From Polyporus tsugae (lineage: Eukaryota; Basidiomycota; Agaricomycetes; Polyporales; Polyporaceae), in contig JAHRBS010000005.1 of NCBI GenBank assembly GCA_024305745.1, positions 2,068,191 to 2,132,190 on the forward strand: DNA of 64,000 nucleotides, written 5' to 3'. The notes beneath the pieces are model-generated. The model had not been told where the DNA came from. It made no database searches and was given only the letters and a program-made list of their open reading frames with translations. Below, piece by piece: positions 11,768 to 22,783 of this stretch. How positions within the stretch are numbered: position 1 is the stretch's first letter; every line of letters begins with the position of its first letter. A program made the position numbers and the translations under genes.

Positions 11768-13307
11768 ATGATCGTGCAGAGCGGCACCTCGCACGATTCC
11801 AAGCGTGGTCACAACGGCTTCCCCGTCGTTTCCAATCCGGACGCGTCTACTAAAGGCGATGCACTCGGCGCAGGACCCTCCAACGAGCCGCCGCCGCCCA
11901 CATACGAAGAGGCGGTCACTGACATCATGGAGGGATCATCCAGTGCCGGCGCATCGTCCTCGGGCCGCTTCGCACACTCGAGTTCCAGTGGGAACTACAT
12001 GCCTATGCCTGCAAGCGCGACGAGCCAGGAGAAAGACGCGCCCCAGGCTGGTACGTCCTCGCTCTCTCCATACGCCAATCCCGCAGTGACGGGCTATGGC
12101 CCCGTGTCCACTCAAACCTTGCTATCCCTGGAGACCAATGTTGGACGACATTCATCCATCGCGAGCTACTACGCGCCGTCCACGTCCAGCGGGAAATCAC
12201 GCGCTGACTTCCCTTCGCCCTCCACGTCGTCATCTCCTGCCTCAAGTCCATGGTTGCCCGAAGACAGAGGCGCGGGCGTCGCGCGCACATATTCTACATC
12301 CACCACCCACACCACGTCCTCGCGCGCCAGCCACTCCTCGCAGCAGGACCCGCCGCCCTCCGATCAGGGCGCAGCTGCAGACGGCTCGTGGCACCAACAA
12401 TCGCAGCGCTCGGCGTCGACGCGAGCGCAGTCGTTTGGACGCGCGCCACCCCACAACCTGCCGTACGGGCCCTTCCCGCCAGCGACGCTGCACGCGTACT
12501 CGGACGATCTGCAGACGGACGGGTTCCCGAAGGACCCGCCGACGTGCGCGTGCGCGCCTGCGCCCCATCCGTTCGTGATGCACGACGTGAACGAGGAGGA
12601 TTGGGCGAGCTTCCTGGACGACGTGCGGAGCGCGGGCGGTCTGTCTCCTGTCAGCAGCTTGATCGCGGGCGCGGCGCCGATCGCCGTTCGCGCTGGGATC
12701 ATCGGAGGTGAGCGGCGGCACGCGAGTCGCAGAGCAGCCAAGGGGAGGGAGGACTCAGTAATGCTCACGGACGTTGTTTGACAGGGCTCCTCGCGGGCCA
12801 CGCGCTGCGCGCGCACATGAAGACGAAGCGGAAGAGCCCCGTTGCGGATGCCATCGACGAGTGGAATAGGGTGCGTCCAGTGCGTCGCGCGCCGTTCGGG
12901 CGGGCTCTGATGGGGCGATGTAGACTGATGTTTGCGTCGGACAGAAATTCTTCCACCCGCGGTGCATGGACGTCGTGCTCGCGCAGGGGACGCTCGCGTA
13001 CACGGGACCCGCGAATGCCCTGCCGCCGGACATGGCATGGCGCGCGAGGGAGACGGGGACGGAGAAGCACGTCAAGGCGTATGAGGATACATCCGACGAC
13101 GAGAATGACCCACGCGTCGTCCCGGGGATGGCGGCGGTGGACTCCATGGGCAGGCAGTTGGAGTCAATGAGCAGGCAACTGGACTTTGTGTCAAAGCCGG
13201 CCAGGAGGGAAAGGAAACGCGGTAGGATTGCATTGTCGCGGGACTTGAAGACGTCAGCTGGGGAAAGGTGGCGGCTGGTCGTTTCGTACAATCCTCCGGT
13301 GCTTTGA
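11768..13307 (+). CDS. PPxY-motif protein, Ser/Pro-rich, conserved C-terminal region
   Basis: Three exons, 11768-12707, 12785-12870 and 12945-13307, with GT-AG borders and consistent phases, give about 462 residues. The first 200 residues are Ser/Thr/Pro-rich and low in complexity, with a PPPPTYEEAV motif near residue 40; PPxY motifs bind WW domains such as those of Rsp5/Nedd4 ubiquitin ligases. A short Cys-rich patch (PPTCACAPAPHP) and an acidic helix precede the exon 1/2 junction. After it come a short basic segment (HMKTKRKSP), DEWNRKFFHPR and a basic C-terminal tail. No transmembrane segment is obvious. I do not recognise a named family. An adaptor role in ubiquitin-dependent trafficking is an inference from the PY motif only. 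Confidence 0.6.
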
Positions 13308-13404
13308 GCTCATCACGACAGCGCGTATTCCTTCCTATATCCTGGTATTATAGTCACTACAGTACAGTGCTTTTGTCATACCTTATCACATAGATGCATG
13401 TACT

Positions 13405-14902
13405 CTACACTGGGACGGCAGTGATGTACGCCCACAGCGAACCAACAGCACGCTTCACGCGCGAGATCTTCCAACCCGCCCTCTGGGTGAGCGTGTCCAT
13501 CTCGCGGTACGTGCGTTCCTTCGCCGTGAACATTGCCATCATCTTCGATCACGTCAATGTCCACTTTTCGCACGGTAACCAGGGGAAGCCGGAGAGAACG
13601 TACCGTCACGTCGAGGATATAACCGTTTAGACTTGCATGACCTAGGTTCGGCAGGAACGGAGATCCCTCTGGTGCAAGCGAGCGTACGTCGGCGCCGCTG
13701 TCTTCGTCTACGCACGCGTACGGGAGGAGGTTGTCCACGGTGAGGAGCTTTGTGTGGGGGCCTGCTGCGACGCGAAAGTGCTTCAAAATCCTGTTAAGCG
13801 CAATGGATGAGCTTCCGATAGACATTAAACGCCGGGAGTCGGGAGAAAGTCTTAAAACGCACCGCACCGCATATTCATCGGGCCAGTTGTGGGCGACGGC
13901 GCGAAGGAGGAACACGTCCGGCTGCGTCACGGTGCCGACGTTGGGCACGTCGAATGGCGTTTGAGGTTCCAAAAAGTCCTGCGCGTGGAAAGACACGCGC
14001 CGAGAGCAGAAAAGGTCAGCGTGCTTGTCCTCCCCCAGGACTGTCCCGGTGTGAGCGTGCGACAACGCAAAGGTGGGCTAGGGTCACGTACGCCGAAGGA
14101 TATAGACGCGAGTGTGATCAGTATCAGGAAGCCGTCATCCTCGGTATTAGATGGCGGAGCGGGGTACGCACCTGTTGAGCAAGGGCGACGACCGGAGCTC
14201 GATCCTTGACCGCGAAGCGCAAATGCGGGTACGCGTCTGCGAGAATGACAGACACAGCGCCAATGCCGCCGCCGACGTCCGCCACGACCGCGTCGCGCGG
14301 GAGCTCATCCCAAGGGAAACCTGCATATGACCAGGAATGGAGATCAGCTCCTCGCTTTTCCATGGAACCTTAGTAGAACGCGAGGCACACACCATGAATG
14401 ATATTGTCCGCGAGCTCCCAGTAGCTCGTGCCCTTCATCGCGTGCCCAAAACGCGTGAGACGCGTCTCGTTCCCTGGGTCCTCGAGCCACTCGTAGAACT
14501 TGCCCTGCGTCTTGAATGCGAAGTTGAATGCGGTGGGGTACCCGTTCTGCGAGCCTCCCGGCGCATCGCCGCCGGTGAGGAGCCAGTCCGCGAGCGCACC
14601 TTGGCTCTTCGTCGCCTCGTCTGCGCTACCGTATGGCATAGTGCGGGGAAAGACGGAGGCGGGCCACGGGGAGAAGCAAGGACTATATTTGCCACATTGC
14701 GGTATATGCTGCGATGCCGTTCGTCCCGTCATACTTTGACGTTAGCCTGCAATGGCACAATGAACAGAGATTAGCCGATCGTGTAAAGCAAGATAACATG
14801 ATGGACAGACGAAGCCTTGATCTGTTCGGTCGATTTTCCGGAGTCGAGGAAGGACGAGAGGCGGTTGTTCGCGAAGACGTCTGGCTTGACTTCGCGTAGC
14901 AT
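13405..14902 (-). CDS. O-methyltransferase, N-terminally truncated copy (E)
   Basis: Minus-strand exons recover the fungal SAM-dependent O-methyltransferase fold. They contain REVKPDVFANNR, SYWELADNI, FPWDELPRDAVV, the SAM motif I VADVGGGIG, the AVAHNWPDE segment (the catalytic His region of COMT-like enzymes), LPNLGHASLNGYILD, and a C-terminus ending in WAYITAVPV at stop 13407-13405. It is clearly paralogous to the gene at 20876-22783. The first in-frame ATG (14902) lies just before REVKPDVF. Upstream of that I find no counterpart to the roughly 150 N-terminal residues (dimerisation region) of the paralogue. One junction near 14040-14170 is also uncertain. It is therefore either a truncated protein or a decaying gene. 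Confidence 0.65.
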
Positions 14903-15710
14903 TGGACGCCCTAGTAATGATGTGTTGCAGAAGAGTAGAATATGTGCGGTTTGACGCCAATATCATCCTACCTTGCGCGGGGGACGTCGGTCGAAGATTT
15001 TGGAAATCAGCTCGGTTGGCCAGTCCCCCGTACAAACGATCAGCTGGCCATCGCTTGGGTTAATGAAGGAGAGGGGCGAGCGGGCGCGATATGCGCACCT
15101 CATATGCTCCCCTCTCGACGCATATGGTCATCCCAGATCCATGAGACACTGACACTGGCAGTCACTTCCGAAGATCGAATCCGGGCCCGGGGGAAGCGAG
15201 GGCCGCGAAGTAGTAGATAATTTCTTTTGGTTTAGTCCGATGTGTTGAGGACTACTGATTCCGAGGATATTCTGCGTGAAGGTGAGTAGTAAGTCATGTG
15301 GGATGATGGAGTAAGTATGGATAACTGAAGTCGCGCAAGCTGGTGACGGTCTGCATTGAGTATGTAGATGGAGCACAGTGGCTGATTTCATGCTAGGAGT
15401 AACCGAACCGGAGTAGTTCAAGAACGAGTCCCGACAGTCCTTCAAGGTCGATGGCAGCCTGGCAACTTCAATCCGTACCACGACAAGCCGACCGTGACGG
15501 TAATGCAGTCAATAGAGAGACACTAGCACCGCTATAAAGCATCCTCCAGTGGTTCAATAATGATGAAATGGTTCGACATCGAAGCCGAGAAATGAATGAA
15601 GTCGCCGAGGTGGCAGGAGTAGACTCAGAGGAAGGAAGATAAGATAAGATAAGGGCTAGACGACATTCCCACGACCCAGGAGAAGCTGTCTCTGTGGTTG
15701 TGGCCAACGT
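14903..15710. other. Region upstream of truncated methyltransferase
   Basis: Here the missing N-terminal exons of methyltransferase E would be expected on the minus strand, but the translated frames show no resemblance to the N-terminus of its paralogue. No other gene, RNA or repeat was recognised. Confidence 0.4.
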
Positions 15711-16288
15711 TTGGCTTGGACGACGACGATCTTTGCGGCCAGTGCTCAGCTTCTGGGACACGCACTCTCTGGTCTCAACCTCCTTATATGCGCTATCCTT
15801 ATCGCTCGCTGGCTTGCGGTAACCACGACGAGACTATCTCCCCGACTTACACTCCATCTGTCGCCTTCGTCTCATGTTCACCTTTGTCGGCCCCTGATCA
15901 AGTTCGTTGGTTCTCATTCCAGGCGGCCCACGCCATCCTTTCTATGTCGCTTATCTGGGTCCAAACGTTCGTGACCGCTTGTATAGCAGCGGGCTATGCT
16001 GCGCTGGAATAAACTCTCCGCCGACGCTCATGGCGACGCTTTGTGGCTGGCCGACGACAAATCAGTCCCATCCTCTCACCATACGATACGCCCAAACCCC
16101 CTATCCCTCTGCTATTTCGGGTGTTTTCCTCTGTAATCCAGCGGCATTTATGGGCTGGCGGTGCTCATCTCGCCGCCCAACTCCCCGTTCTCGGCTTGCT
16201 GGAGAGCATATATCTACTGCTAGGCAACTCACTATGGCCGGCTATCTATGCCTCGAGCATTTCGTCCCCCGAGTCCCGACGAGTCTGA
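15711..16288 (+). CDS. Possible small membrane protein, poorly supported
   Basis: Two open frames look mildly protein-like. The first, from ATG 15711, contains a hydrophobic stretch (LNLLICAILIARWLAV). The second, from 16043 to 16288, contains another (LPVLGLLESIYLLLGNSLW). They could be exons of one membrane-protein gene, but no clean splice pair was found and I recognise no family. Treat as hypothetical. Confidence 0.15.
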
Positions 16289-16306
16289 GCGCATACCATA
16301 GCACCG

Positions 16307-17040
16307 ATGAACTCGGCGATGCGCTCTCGGGTGATAGTCGTTTCTTTCGTGCTGCTCGTCTCATCGAGTGCAGTACTCGCGCAGGATACAGATACAGGGT
16401 CAACGGAAACCAGTGAGTCCTTCTCCCTTCATCTCCACCCCTTCTCTGCGTGCTTCCTACGGCATATATGCGTTCAGACGCCGTTTTGGATGGGCATATG
16501 CTGTCGGAGACACCCACGTCCCCGCCACCCGGACAAGAGCTGGATTGGATTGGGAGAACAACTGCATGTCTTTCAGCAAGCGGGGGAGTCTGATGCCGGT
16601 GGTCTGGCAGTTATATGCGTGCAGATTACTGTCGTATATGCACAAGCACCCCGTTGTATGTGTACGCGAGCTCGAAACTTCCTGGACGTCTCATACCGGA
16701 CTATATGCGCCGTTGCGATAACTTGCTAACGCCGCTTCTTACAGATACCATCCAGACGAGTTCGCCATCTGCTACCTCCGTGGCCACGTCCGCACCGATG
16801 ACCACTACGTCATTCAGTACCTCCGGGACGATCCTGCCTATATCGCCTCCGTCAACGGATCCGACGAGCGTCCCGCAGAATATATCCAGCTCCCGCGGCG
16901 ATCATCCGACTGGAGTTACTGCGTCGCTAGTACCGTCCACGACGCAGCAGAATGGGGTGTTGCCGACAACGGTTCGCGGACTCGGGAGTTTGGCTGTGGT
17001 AGTCGGGTCGATCGTGTTCTTACAAGTGCATATGATGTGA
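16307..17040 (+). CDS. Small secreted Ser/Thr-rich protein, likely GPI-anchored (G)
   Basis: Exon 1 (16307-16412) encodes a signal peptide (VIVVSFVLLVSSSAVLAQ), and exon 2 (16745-17040) encodes a Ser/Thr/Pro-rich region. The C-terminus is hydrophobic (SLAVVVGSIVFL), as for GPI attachment. The GTGAGT donor and ACAG acceptor join in frame and give about 133 residues. The intron of about 330 nt is long for this genome and might hide a further exon. The next gene (17798) has the same design and a near-identical signal peptide, so the two look like a tandem pair. Such proteins usually sit in the fungal cell wall or plasma membrane; the function is unknown. Confidence 0.55.
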
Positions 17041-17687
17041 CGATTCGGTAGGGAGGTCTACCAAGTACGGTGAGGCATTTGTTGTACACGATCTCAGTCA
17101 GCGGCTGATTACTCAACATAGCGTTCAGGACCTTCGTAATCAGTGTCTCCCCATGAAGTCTGGTTTGCTCGCGTCTTCCATACAACTTCCCTAGGACTGT
17201 CTTGGCGGTCTAGGCATTGGGAGTGGGTCAGACTCGGCTGCGCACGTCAACGTATTCGCATCCCGTGGTCCATCGGTAACGCCCGCCTCCCCGATTTGGT
17301 ATACGTACTCGCGCAATTACGACCGCACTTGACGCACAGCGTGCTCTCGCCTGAGGCCTGAAACACTGCCCCGACATGGGCGCCATAGAGTTGTCGGCCT
17401 TGTTTCGCCATGCCACTGCTGCGGACGGTTTCTGAATGTGCGTGGTTCTAGACGAGTTTGGACTCTATCCCTTCTGTGTGCTTACATTAAACCGATGTCT
17501 GGGCAAGTCACTCTTAGTCTCGGTGCTGCGCTGGTGCTGCGTCTCCCTCCACACCTTTACCACGCCGCTCTCGATTGATGCAAGGCCCGGAAGACTTGAC
17601 GTCGAGTGTCCGATCTGCATCGTGGCAGTTCTCAATTCTTACTGGCATCGAGGGTTGCGCCATCTTGCGCGTGCCACAAGCTTGTGG

Positions 17688-17695
17688 TATAAATA
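17688..17695 (+). promoter_or_regulatory. TATA-type box of secreted-protein gene H
   Basis: TATAAATA lies 103 nt upstream of the ATG at 17798, followed by a pyrimidine-rich leader (CCCTTCACC and CTCCTCC stretches) typical of strongly transcribed fungal genes. Confidence 0.45.
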
Positions 17696-17797
17696 CGCCT
17701 TTCCCCTTCACCAAACGGCTAGGCTCCCTCAGCTTTGCCCATCTGCGCCTCTCCTCCCTGCGTCCCTCCTATATCCACAAACCTAATAGTCATCAAC

Positions 17798-18342
17798 ATG
17801 CACGCTCGGACCATCCTCCTCAGCCTCGCTCTGCTCCTTTCGACCAGCGCTGTTCTCGCGCAGGGGCCGGTAGACACTTCTACCTCAGGCACGCCTTCCG
17901 CAACGTACACGCTTACCTGACCTGCGGCCTCGCTAACCTCCCTTCGCCTTCCACCGCAGACGCCTCGGCGACGGACTCGGCGACGGACACCGATACCTCG
18001 TCACCGACAGACACCGCGACCGACAGCGCGACCGCCACCGACACTGACACTGACACCGACACTGACACCGCGACCGACACCGCGACGGACTCGAGCGCGA
18101 CTGCCACCTCCCCCGTCACGACCGCGTCTGGATCGTCCCCCACGACCGGCTCGTCTCCGTCTGCGTCCAGCGGGACGCGTTCGCAATCAGGGAGCAGCTC
18201 CGGGACGGGCACGAGCACGAGCACGAGCGCGTCGGCGAGCGGTACTGGGAAGGGGAACGGCGCGGCGGCGCTTGGGGCGGGCGGGCTGGAGGGCGCGATC
18301 GCGCTCGTTGGTGGGATCGTCGTTGGGGGCTTGATGCTGTGA
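17798..18342 (+). CDS. Small secreted Thr/Asp-repeat protein, likely GPI-anchored (H)
   Basis: Exon 1 from ATG 17798 encodes a signal peptide (TILLSLALLLSTSAVLAQ). After an intron of about 50 nt (donor near GTACAC, acceptor CCGCAG around 17959) comes a low-complexity mature region. It is made of alternating Asp/Thr (TDTDTDTD), then Ser/Gly/Thr, ending in a hydrophobic tail (GAIALVGGIVVGGLML) that fits a GPI signal. The obvious donor and acceptor are out of phase by one nucleotide, so the junction is uncertain: a small extra exon, an unusual donor or a frameshift are all possible. It is adjacent to, and resembles, gene G at 16307. Reverse-strand open frames here are mirror images of the repeat and are ignored. 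Confidence 0.55.
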
Positions 18343-20875
18343 AGGACGAGGACACGGTGCTTGTTTTAGCTTGTGTTGAGGGGAGGGGAGCGCGTGGGGC
18401 GCGTTGGACATTCCGCTGCGAACGAACTGTGAATGCCATGAAGTACTGACGTGACTGTGGCCTGCTGATCAGAGGGTGATGGAGCGAGCTCCAGCGTTTG
18501 TGTACTTATTCGAATTTTGAGGCTGTTCTGTAGTATACTCTGCGACGATGGTACCTGCGCTTGGGTTTATAATGCAAATACTGCAGGCTAAGGGCTCTAT
18601 CACCTCCGAGTCGAGCGAAGAAGTTCCTGGCAGTGGTTGCTCTGCACCGAATTCATCCCGGCCCGGGGAAGTACGTAGCGCCCAGCGGATGACGCCGTTG
18701 ACGACGCAGTCAACTTGAAAGATTCGCCCTTTAAATTTCTCCTGAAGTCCTTCTCCTTGAACGTGAGTCGAACCTCCGAGCCCGCCGCTGTCCATGGTAG
18801 TTGTCTTCAGTTACAGTATCGCACCCACCCGGATTGTACTTAATCACTTCTGCAAATGTACAGAATGGCGTGATCCAGTGGCTCTACTCGGTCCTCCCAT
18901 GTCTCCTCTAGATCTCCCGGCGGGCCACTTTCGTCCCTTCTGGCTCCCGACTTCCTAGCGTGATACTATCGCCGCTAACTTGAACTTCGTGAAATAATTC
19001 AAGGTAAAATATCTGTTCCTCTGTAGTCTATTTTCTATCATCAACGCGGTTGTCACTCCTCCCCAGACTCGAACACCCGGCCCCGATGATGATTTGTCTG
19101 CGGCTTCGCCGGTGCGCAGACCATCGCAAGCTCGCGAACAGTTCTTCGGAACTCTCGTCGCTTAGCCCTTGGATGCGATATATCTCCCGCTGGAACATGC
19201 GTTGATCCAGTCGTTGTATGACCAGAATGGAGTGTTTGGTACGTTCGGTGGTCTTGATTAAATTGTCTTCAACTTCTTGGTCTCCCCTCTTTCCAGAAGC
19301 CCCATCACCCTCCTACCTGTACCTCGGCTCTGTACTCCGAACACCATGAAGTCGAAAACCCGTCTGCGGACACAGTGTCCTGAACTCCACTGGAAAACCT
19401 AGCCTGGATCTCGACTATCTCTGGAGAGTCGCAATACCGGACTCTAGCGAAGCGAGACAAACCCAACCATATTTCTGCCCTCGTTCCCTCAGATCCCAAA
19501 CGACAACTCCCCGCTTGACACCATGCGGCGCGCGTGGGCCGCCGTCGCTCACATCGACCTCCGTGCTCCTCGAAAGCCGTGGCGCGTGCTCCTCTCGCAT
19601 AGACCTCGCGCTGTGGTGCCCCTCGCTCGTGATCGACCCGCGACCCGACCGCGACCCGTCATCGCGGCTCCTCCTGTGCACCACAGCCTCGCGAGCACGC
19701 CCACCTCGTACCCTTTAACCCTGGCTTCGCGTGGACGAGCGAGACTTGCCGGCAATCTAGCCTCAAGGTGGGCCGAGGGTCGACGCGTTTCCAGCGCCAG
19801 ATAGTGCGCAAATATCCCGGATGTCTTAAGTGCTGGGTCAGTGGAGACGTACCCGGATTGTGAGGTGAGTGTCATAACTACCTCAATTGACGGTACGGGT
19901 GCGAGAGAGGAGTTCTGGTACCAAAGTAGAATGCGGTCGCGATCGTGGCAACGCTTCACCATCCTGCACGAGGCGACGATCATGTTGACTTCCGCCTTCG
20001 CTTCACTCATTCACGAAATCCCGGGCCGTATCCTGGTTCGACTGTGGCGTCGTATGGAGGCTCTCGTTTCGTGGATGAGTGGCAGCGTGAGAGGGTGTCA
20101 AACTTGAGAAACACATGCCTGGCCCACGCGCTGCCGCGAGACACGTCCGCCTACGGCTGGAACGTCGACATGTTCGTATGTAAACCGTTGGGGATCAGGG
20201 ATATTCGCCACATTCCCTCGCCGCCCCGAGTTCCTCCGCGCGGGCGAGGTCTGGGACTACTATTTCGTGACCACGCTTGGCATGTGTTTTCCTCTGATGA
20301 GGGGTGAGCGACTCGGCCAAGACAAGATGCAGGTCAAGCTCGTTCCATGATGACCTGTCCGTGTCCGCTTTCCTGTACTTGAATGCAAGTAGACCCGATG
20401 AGCTGGAAAATACAAGAATCAGTAGGCTCGTCGCTGGTATCCGCGTTCGTTCTACTACATAGATCGCGGACAGGGTATCATTCTGGTCATGAGAGGCTAG
20501 AGTATGGGGAATTTAATTTGTGTCAGAGAGCGCCACCCCACTTATCAGATTAGATGATCCGCCAGCATCGCCCAGCCCTTGTTGTCTCTTTTCACATGTG
20601 CATTCTGACTGCGTCCGTCTCTACGGACTGAACTCGCTAACGACTCCATGTCTAGTTTCCTTGGGGTCGAAGAAGCTTTTGTATGCCGGGATGCGTCGTG
20701 TTCGTTCGGGACGCCTGACAGCCGCACGGCCACGACATGCTGTTCGGCACAACGAGCATCATCGCTGCGCGACTCGGTGTTCTCAAACGATAAAAAGGAC
20801 GTGACGCGACCATAGCTCCTCCATCCAATATCCTAGGAAATTCTCCGACACGTCTCACAGCGCCACCTGCAAGAC
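18343..20875. other. Long intergenic region with no supported gene
   Basis: About 2.5 kb between gene H and methyltransferase F. A short protein-like stretch around 20195-20310 (RPEFLRAGEVWDYYFVTTLG) and one before it (SAYGWNVDMF) might be relics of a gene, but no complete reading frame can be built. Within 110 nt of the next ATG lies a TATA-like GATAAAAAGG near 20789. No RNA gene was seen. Confidence 0.4.
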
Positions 20876-22783
20876 ATGTCGACTCTAGCCACCCTCCGTG
20901 CTCTCCATGCGACCATTGGGACCGCCCTCGATGACATCGAGACGGCCTACAACGGCAATGGCCTCGATTTCCCTTCCCCTAACGTCCCTCTCTATAGGAA
21001 CGACAACCTTGCTGCCGGATTTACCGTCGACGATCCCGCCGAAAAGCTCATGGCCGACCCTGCCGTGGCGCGCGCAGCCAGCTTCGCCGTCGCTGCATCA
21101 GGCCAGCTCATCAACACTCTCCAGCACCCGTTCTTCAACCTTCTCGAGGCTGCGACTGCCGTGAGTAGTTTTAACAACATCGCACGTTGCTCGTTACTTA
21201 CACGGTTATTCTATAGTACCATGTCTCTGCTGGAATTCAGTTTTTGGAGGAGAGCCATGCGCCGGAGATTATGCGCGCCGCTGGTCCCGGTGGACTACAC
21301 GTCGACGAGCTCGCCCGAAAGATAGACGAAGTTCGTGCTGGAAAGGGTCCTGTCTCCAAGCCCTTTGATCCGTCTCCTCTTAGTGAGAATACTTTTCATT
21401 TCTTGGTTGCGGGAATATTGACGAATCTCCCGCATTTAGGTCATATCCTCCGCCTCCTCGCCACCCATCAGATCATCCGAGAGGTCCGTCCGGATGTATT
21501 CGCGAATGGCCGTATTTCTGCGCTGCTCGATAGCGGAAAGACCCCTGAGCAGATTCGGATCGCGTAAGCATCGTTCGAACGCTTTGCATCCTTAGCGCAA
21601 AACTGAGCTCGTCGTACAGTCCGGAGAAGAAGTACGATGATACTAATGGCGTTCCAGCCATGGTCCCTGTCACGTACGCATCCCCATTTCCCAGAATCTC
21701 TCATACGGGGTAACCTGACGTATTCTTCTATCCACCCAGCATAAACGAGGGGTTCCGTAGCATCTCCTACCTATCCGAGTGGCTCCTCCACCCACGCGAG
21801 AGTAGTAACGCTTCAAGCGCGTTCAAATACGCCTACAATACGGACGAAGACATGTATACGTGGCTCGAACGTCCAGAGAATTCCCTACGCCTCCTTCAGG
21901 TTGGCCGTGGCATGGCAGCCGGCAGTCTAGTCGACGGCAGCACGAGCGTTGCTGATACTTCCGGTATGCGTATCTAGCACACATCCGAAGAGCGCTTGGT
22001 CATCGCTTATACTGGATTCTCGCGCAGCGTTTCCGTGGGACAGCCTTCCGAAGGACGCCGTCGTTGTCGACGTCGGGGGAGGGATCGGCTCTGTGACGTT
22101 CCGGATTGCCGCGGCCCTCACGAACCTCCGCCACATCGTTCAGGATCGCGAACAGACCGTCGCGATTGCTCCAAATGTTTGGAACGATCAGCAGAAGACA
22201 ATCTTTAGCTCTGGTCGCATTGCATTCCAAGCTCAAGACTTCTTCGCACCTCAACCTCCGGCGTACCAGGTCCCGGGGGTCGGTGAGGTCAAGAACCCTT
22301 CCGTGTTCGTCCTCACGCGGGTGATGCATAACTGGGGCGACGAAGACTGCAAGCGGCAAGTTCGCGTTCCCTCCGTCCCGCGCCAGAAACTGATGGCGCG
22401 CCATGTGTAGGATCCTTGGGCACCTTCGTACGGCCGCGGGCCCGGACACAAAGCTGTTGATCGTCGACCAAGTCCTGCCTCTGGCCTGCGCTGAGGAAGC
22501 GTCGCTCGCGCCCGCTAACTCTCCTCTCCTCCCTAACCTCGGCAAGGCGTACGCCGCAGGATACCACGCGGATGTGCTCGTACGTTGTTTTAATCTTATT
22601 ATGTCGCCGAAAATCCGCTCGTACTAACACACGATCCTGCGGCAGATGTACGCCGTCTTCGGCGGGAAGGAACGGACGCTGCGCGAGATGTCCGAGATCA
22701 CAAGCGCTGCGGGCTGGAAGATCGCGAACCTCAAGCGCGCTGAGGGAGGCCTATGGGCCTACACTACTCTCGTCCCGGTCTAA
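20876..22783 (+). CDS. SAM-dependent O-methyltransferase, full-length copy (F)
   Basis: Exon 1 (20876-21160) gives the N-terminal helical dimerisation region (MSTLATLRALHATIG...), followed by exons beginning YHVSAGIQFLEE. Further exons carry ILRLLATHQIIREVRPDVF, WLERPENSLRLL, FPWDSLPKDAVV, motif I VVDVGGGIG and RVMHNWGDED (catalytic His). The last exon ends in WAYTTLVPV with TAA at 22781-22783. The architecture is that of fungal COMT-like O-methyltransferases, which methylate phenolic or related hydroxyls. The intron at 22356-22410 starts with GC instead of GT; the matching intron in copy E starts with GT. The first part of exon 2 (about 21320-21440) may contain another small intron. It lies next to, and in the same direction as, monooxygenase B. 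Confidence 0.8.

Noticed and set aside
17913..18224. Minus-strand frame made of Val/Ser repeats
   Set aside because: It is the antisense of the Thr-Asp repeat of gene H.
18750..19100. Possible tRNA B-box matches (GGTTCGACTC, GTTCGAGTC on the minus strand)
   Set aside because: No pairing T-stems or A-boxes at the right distance.
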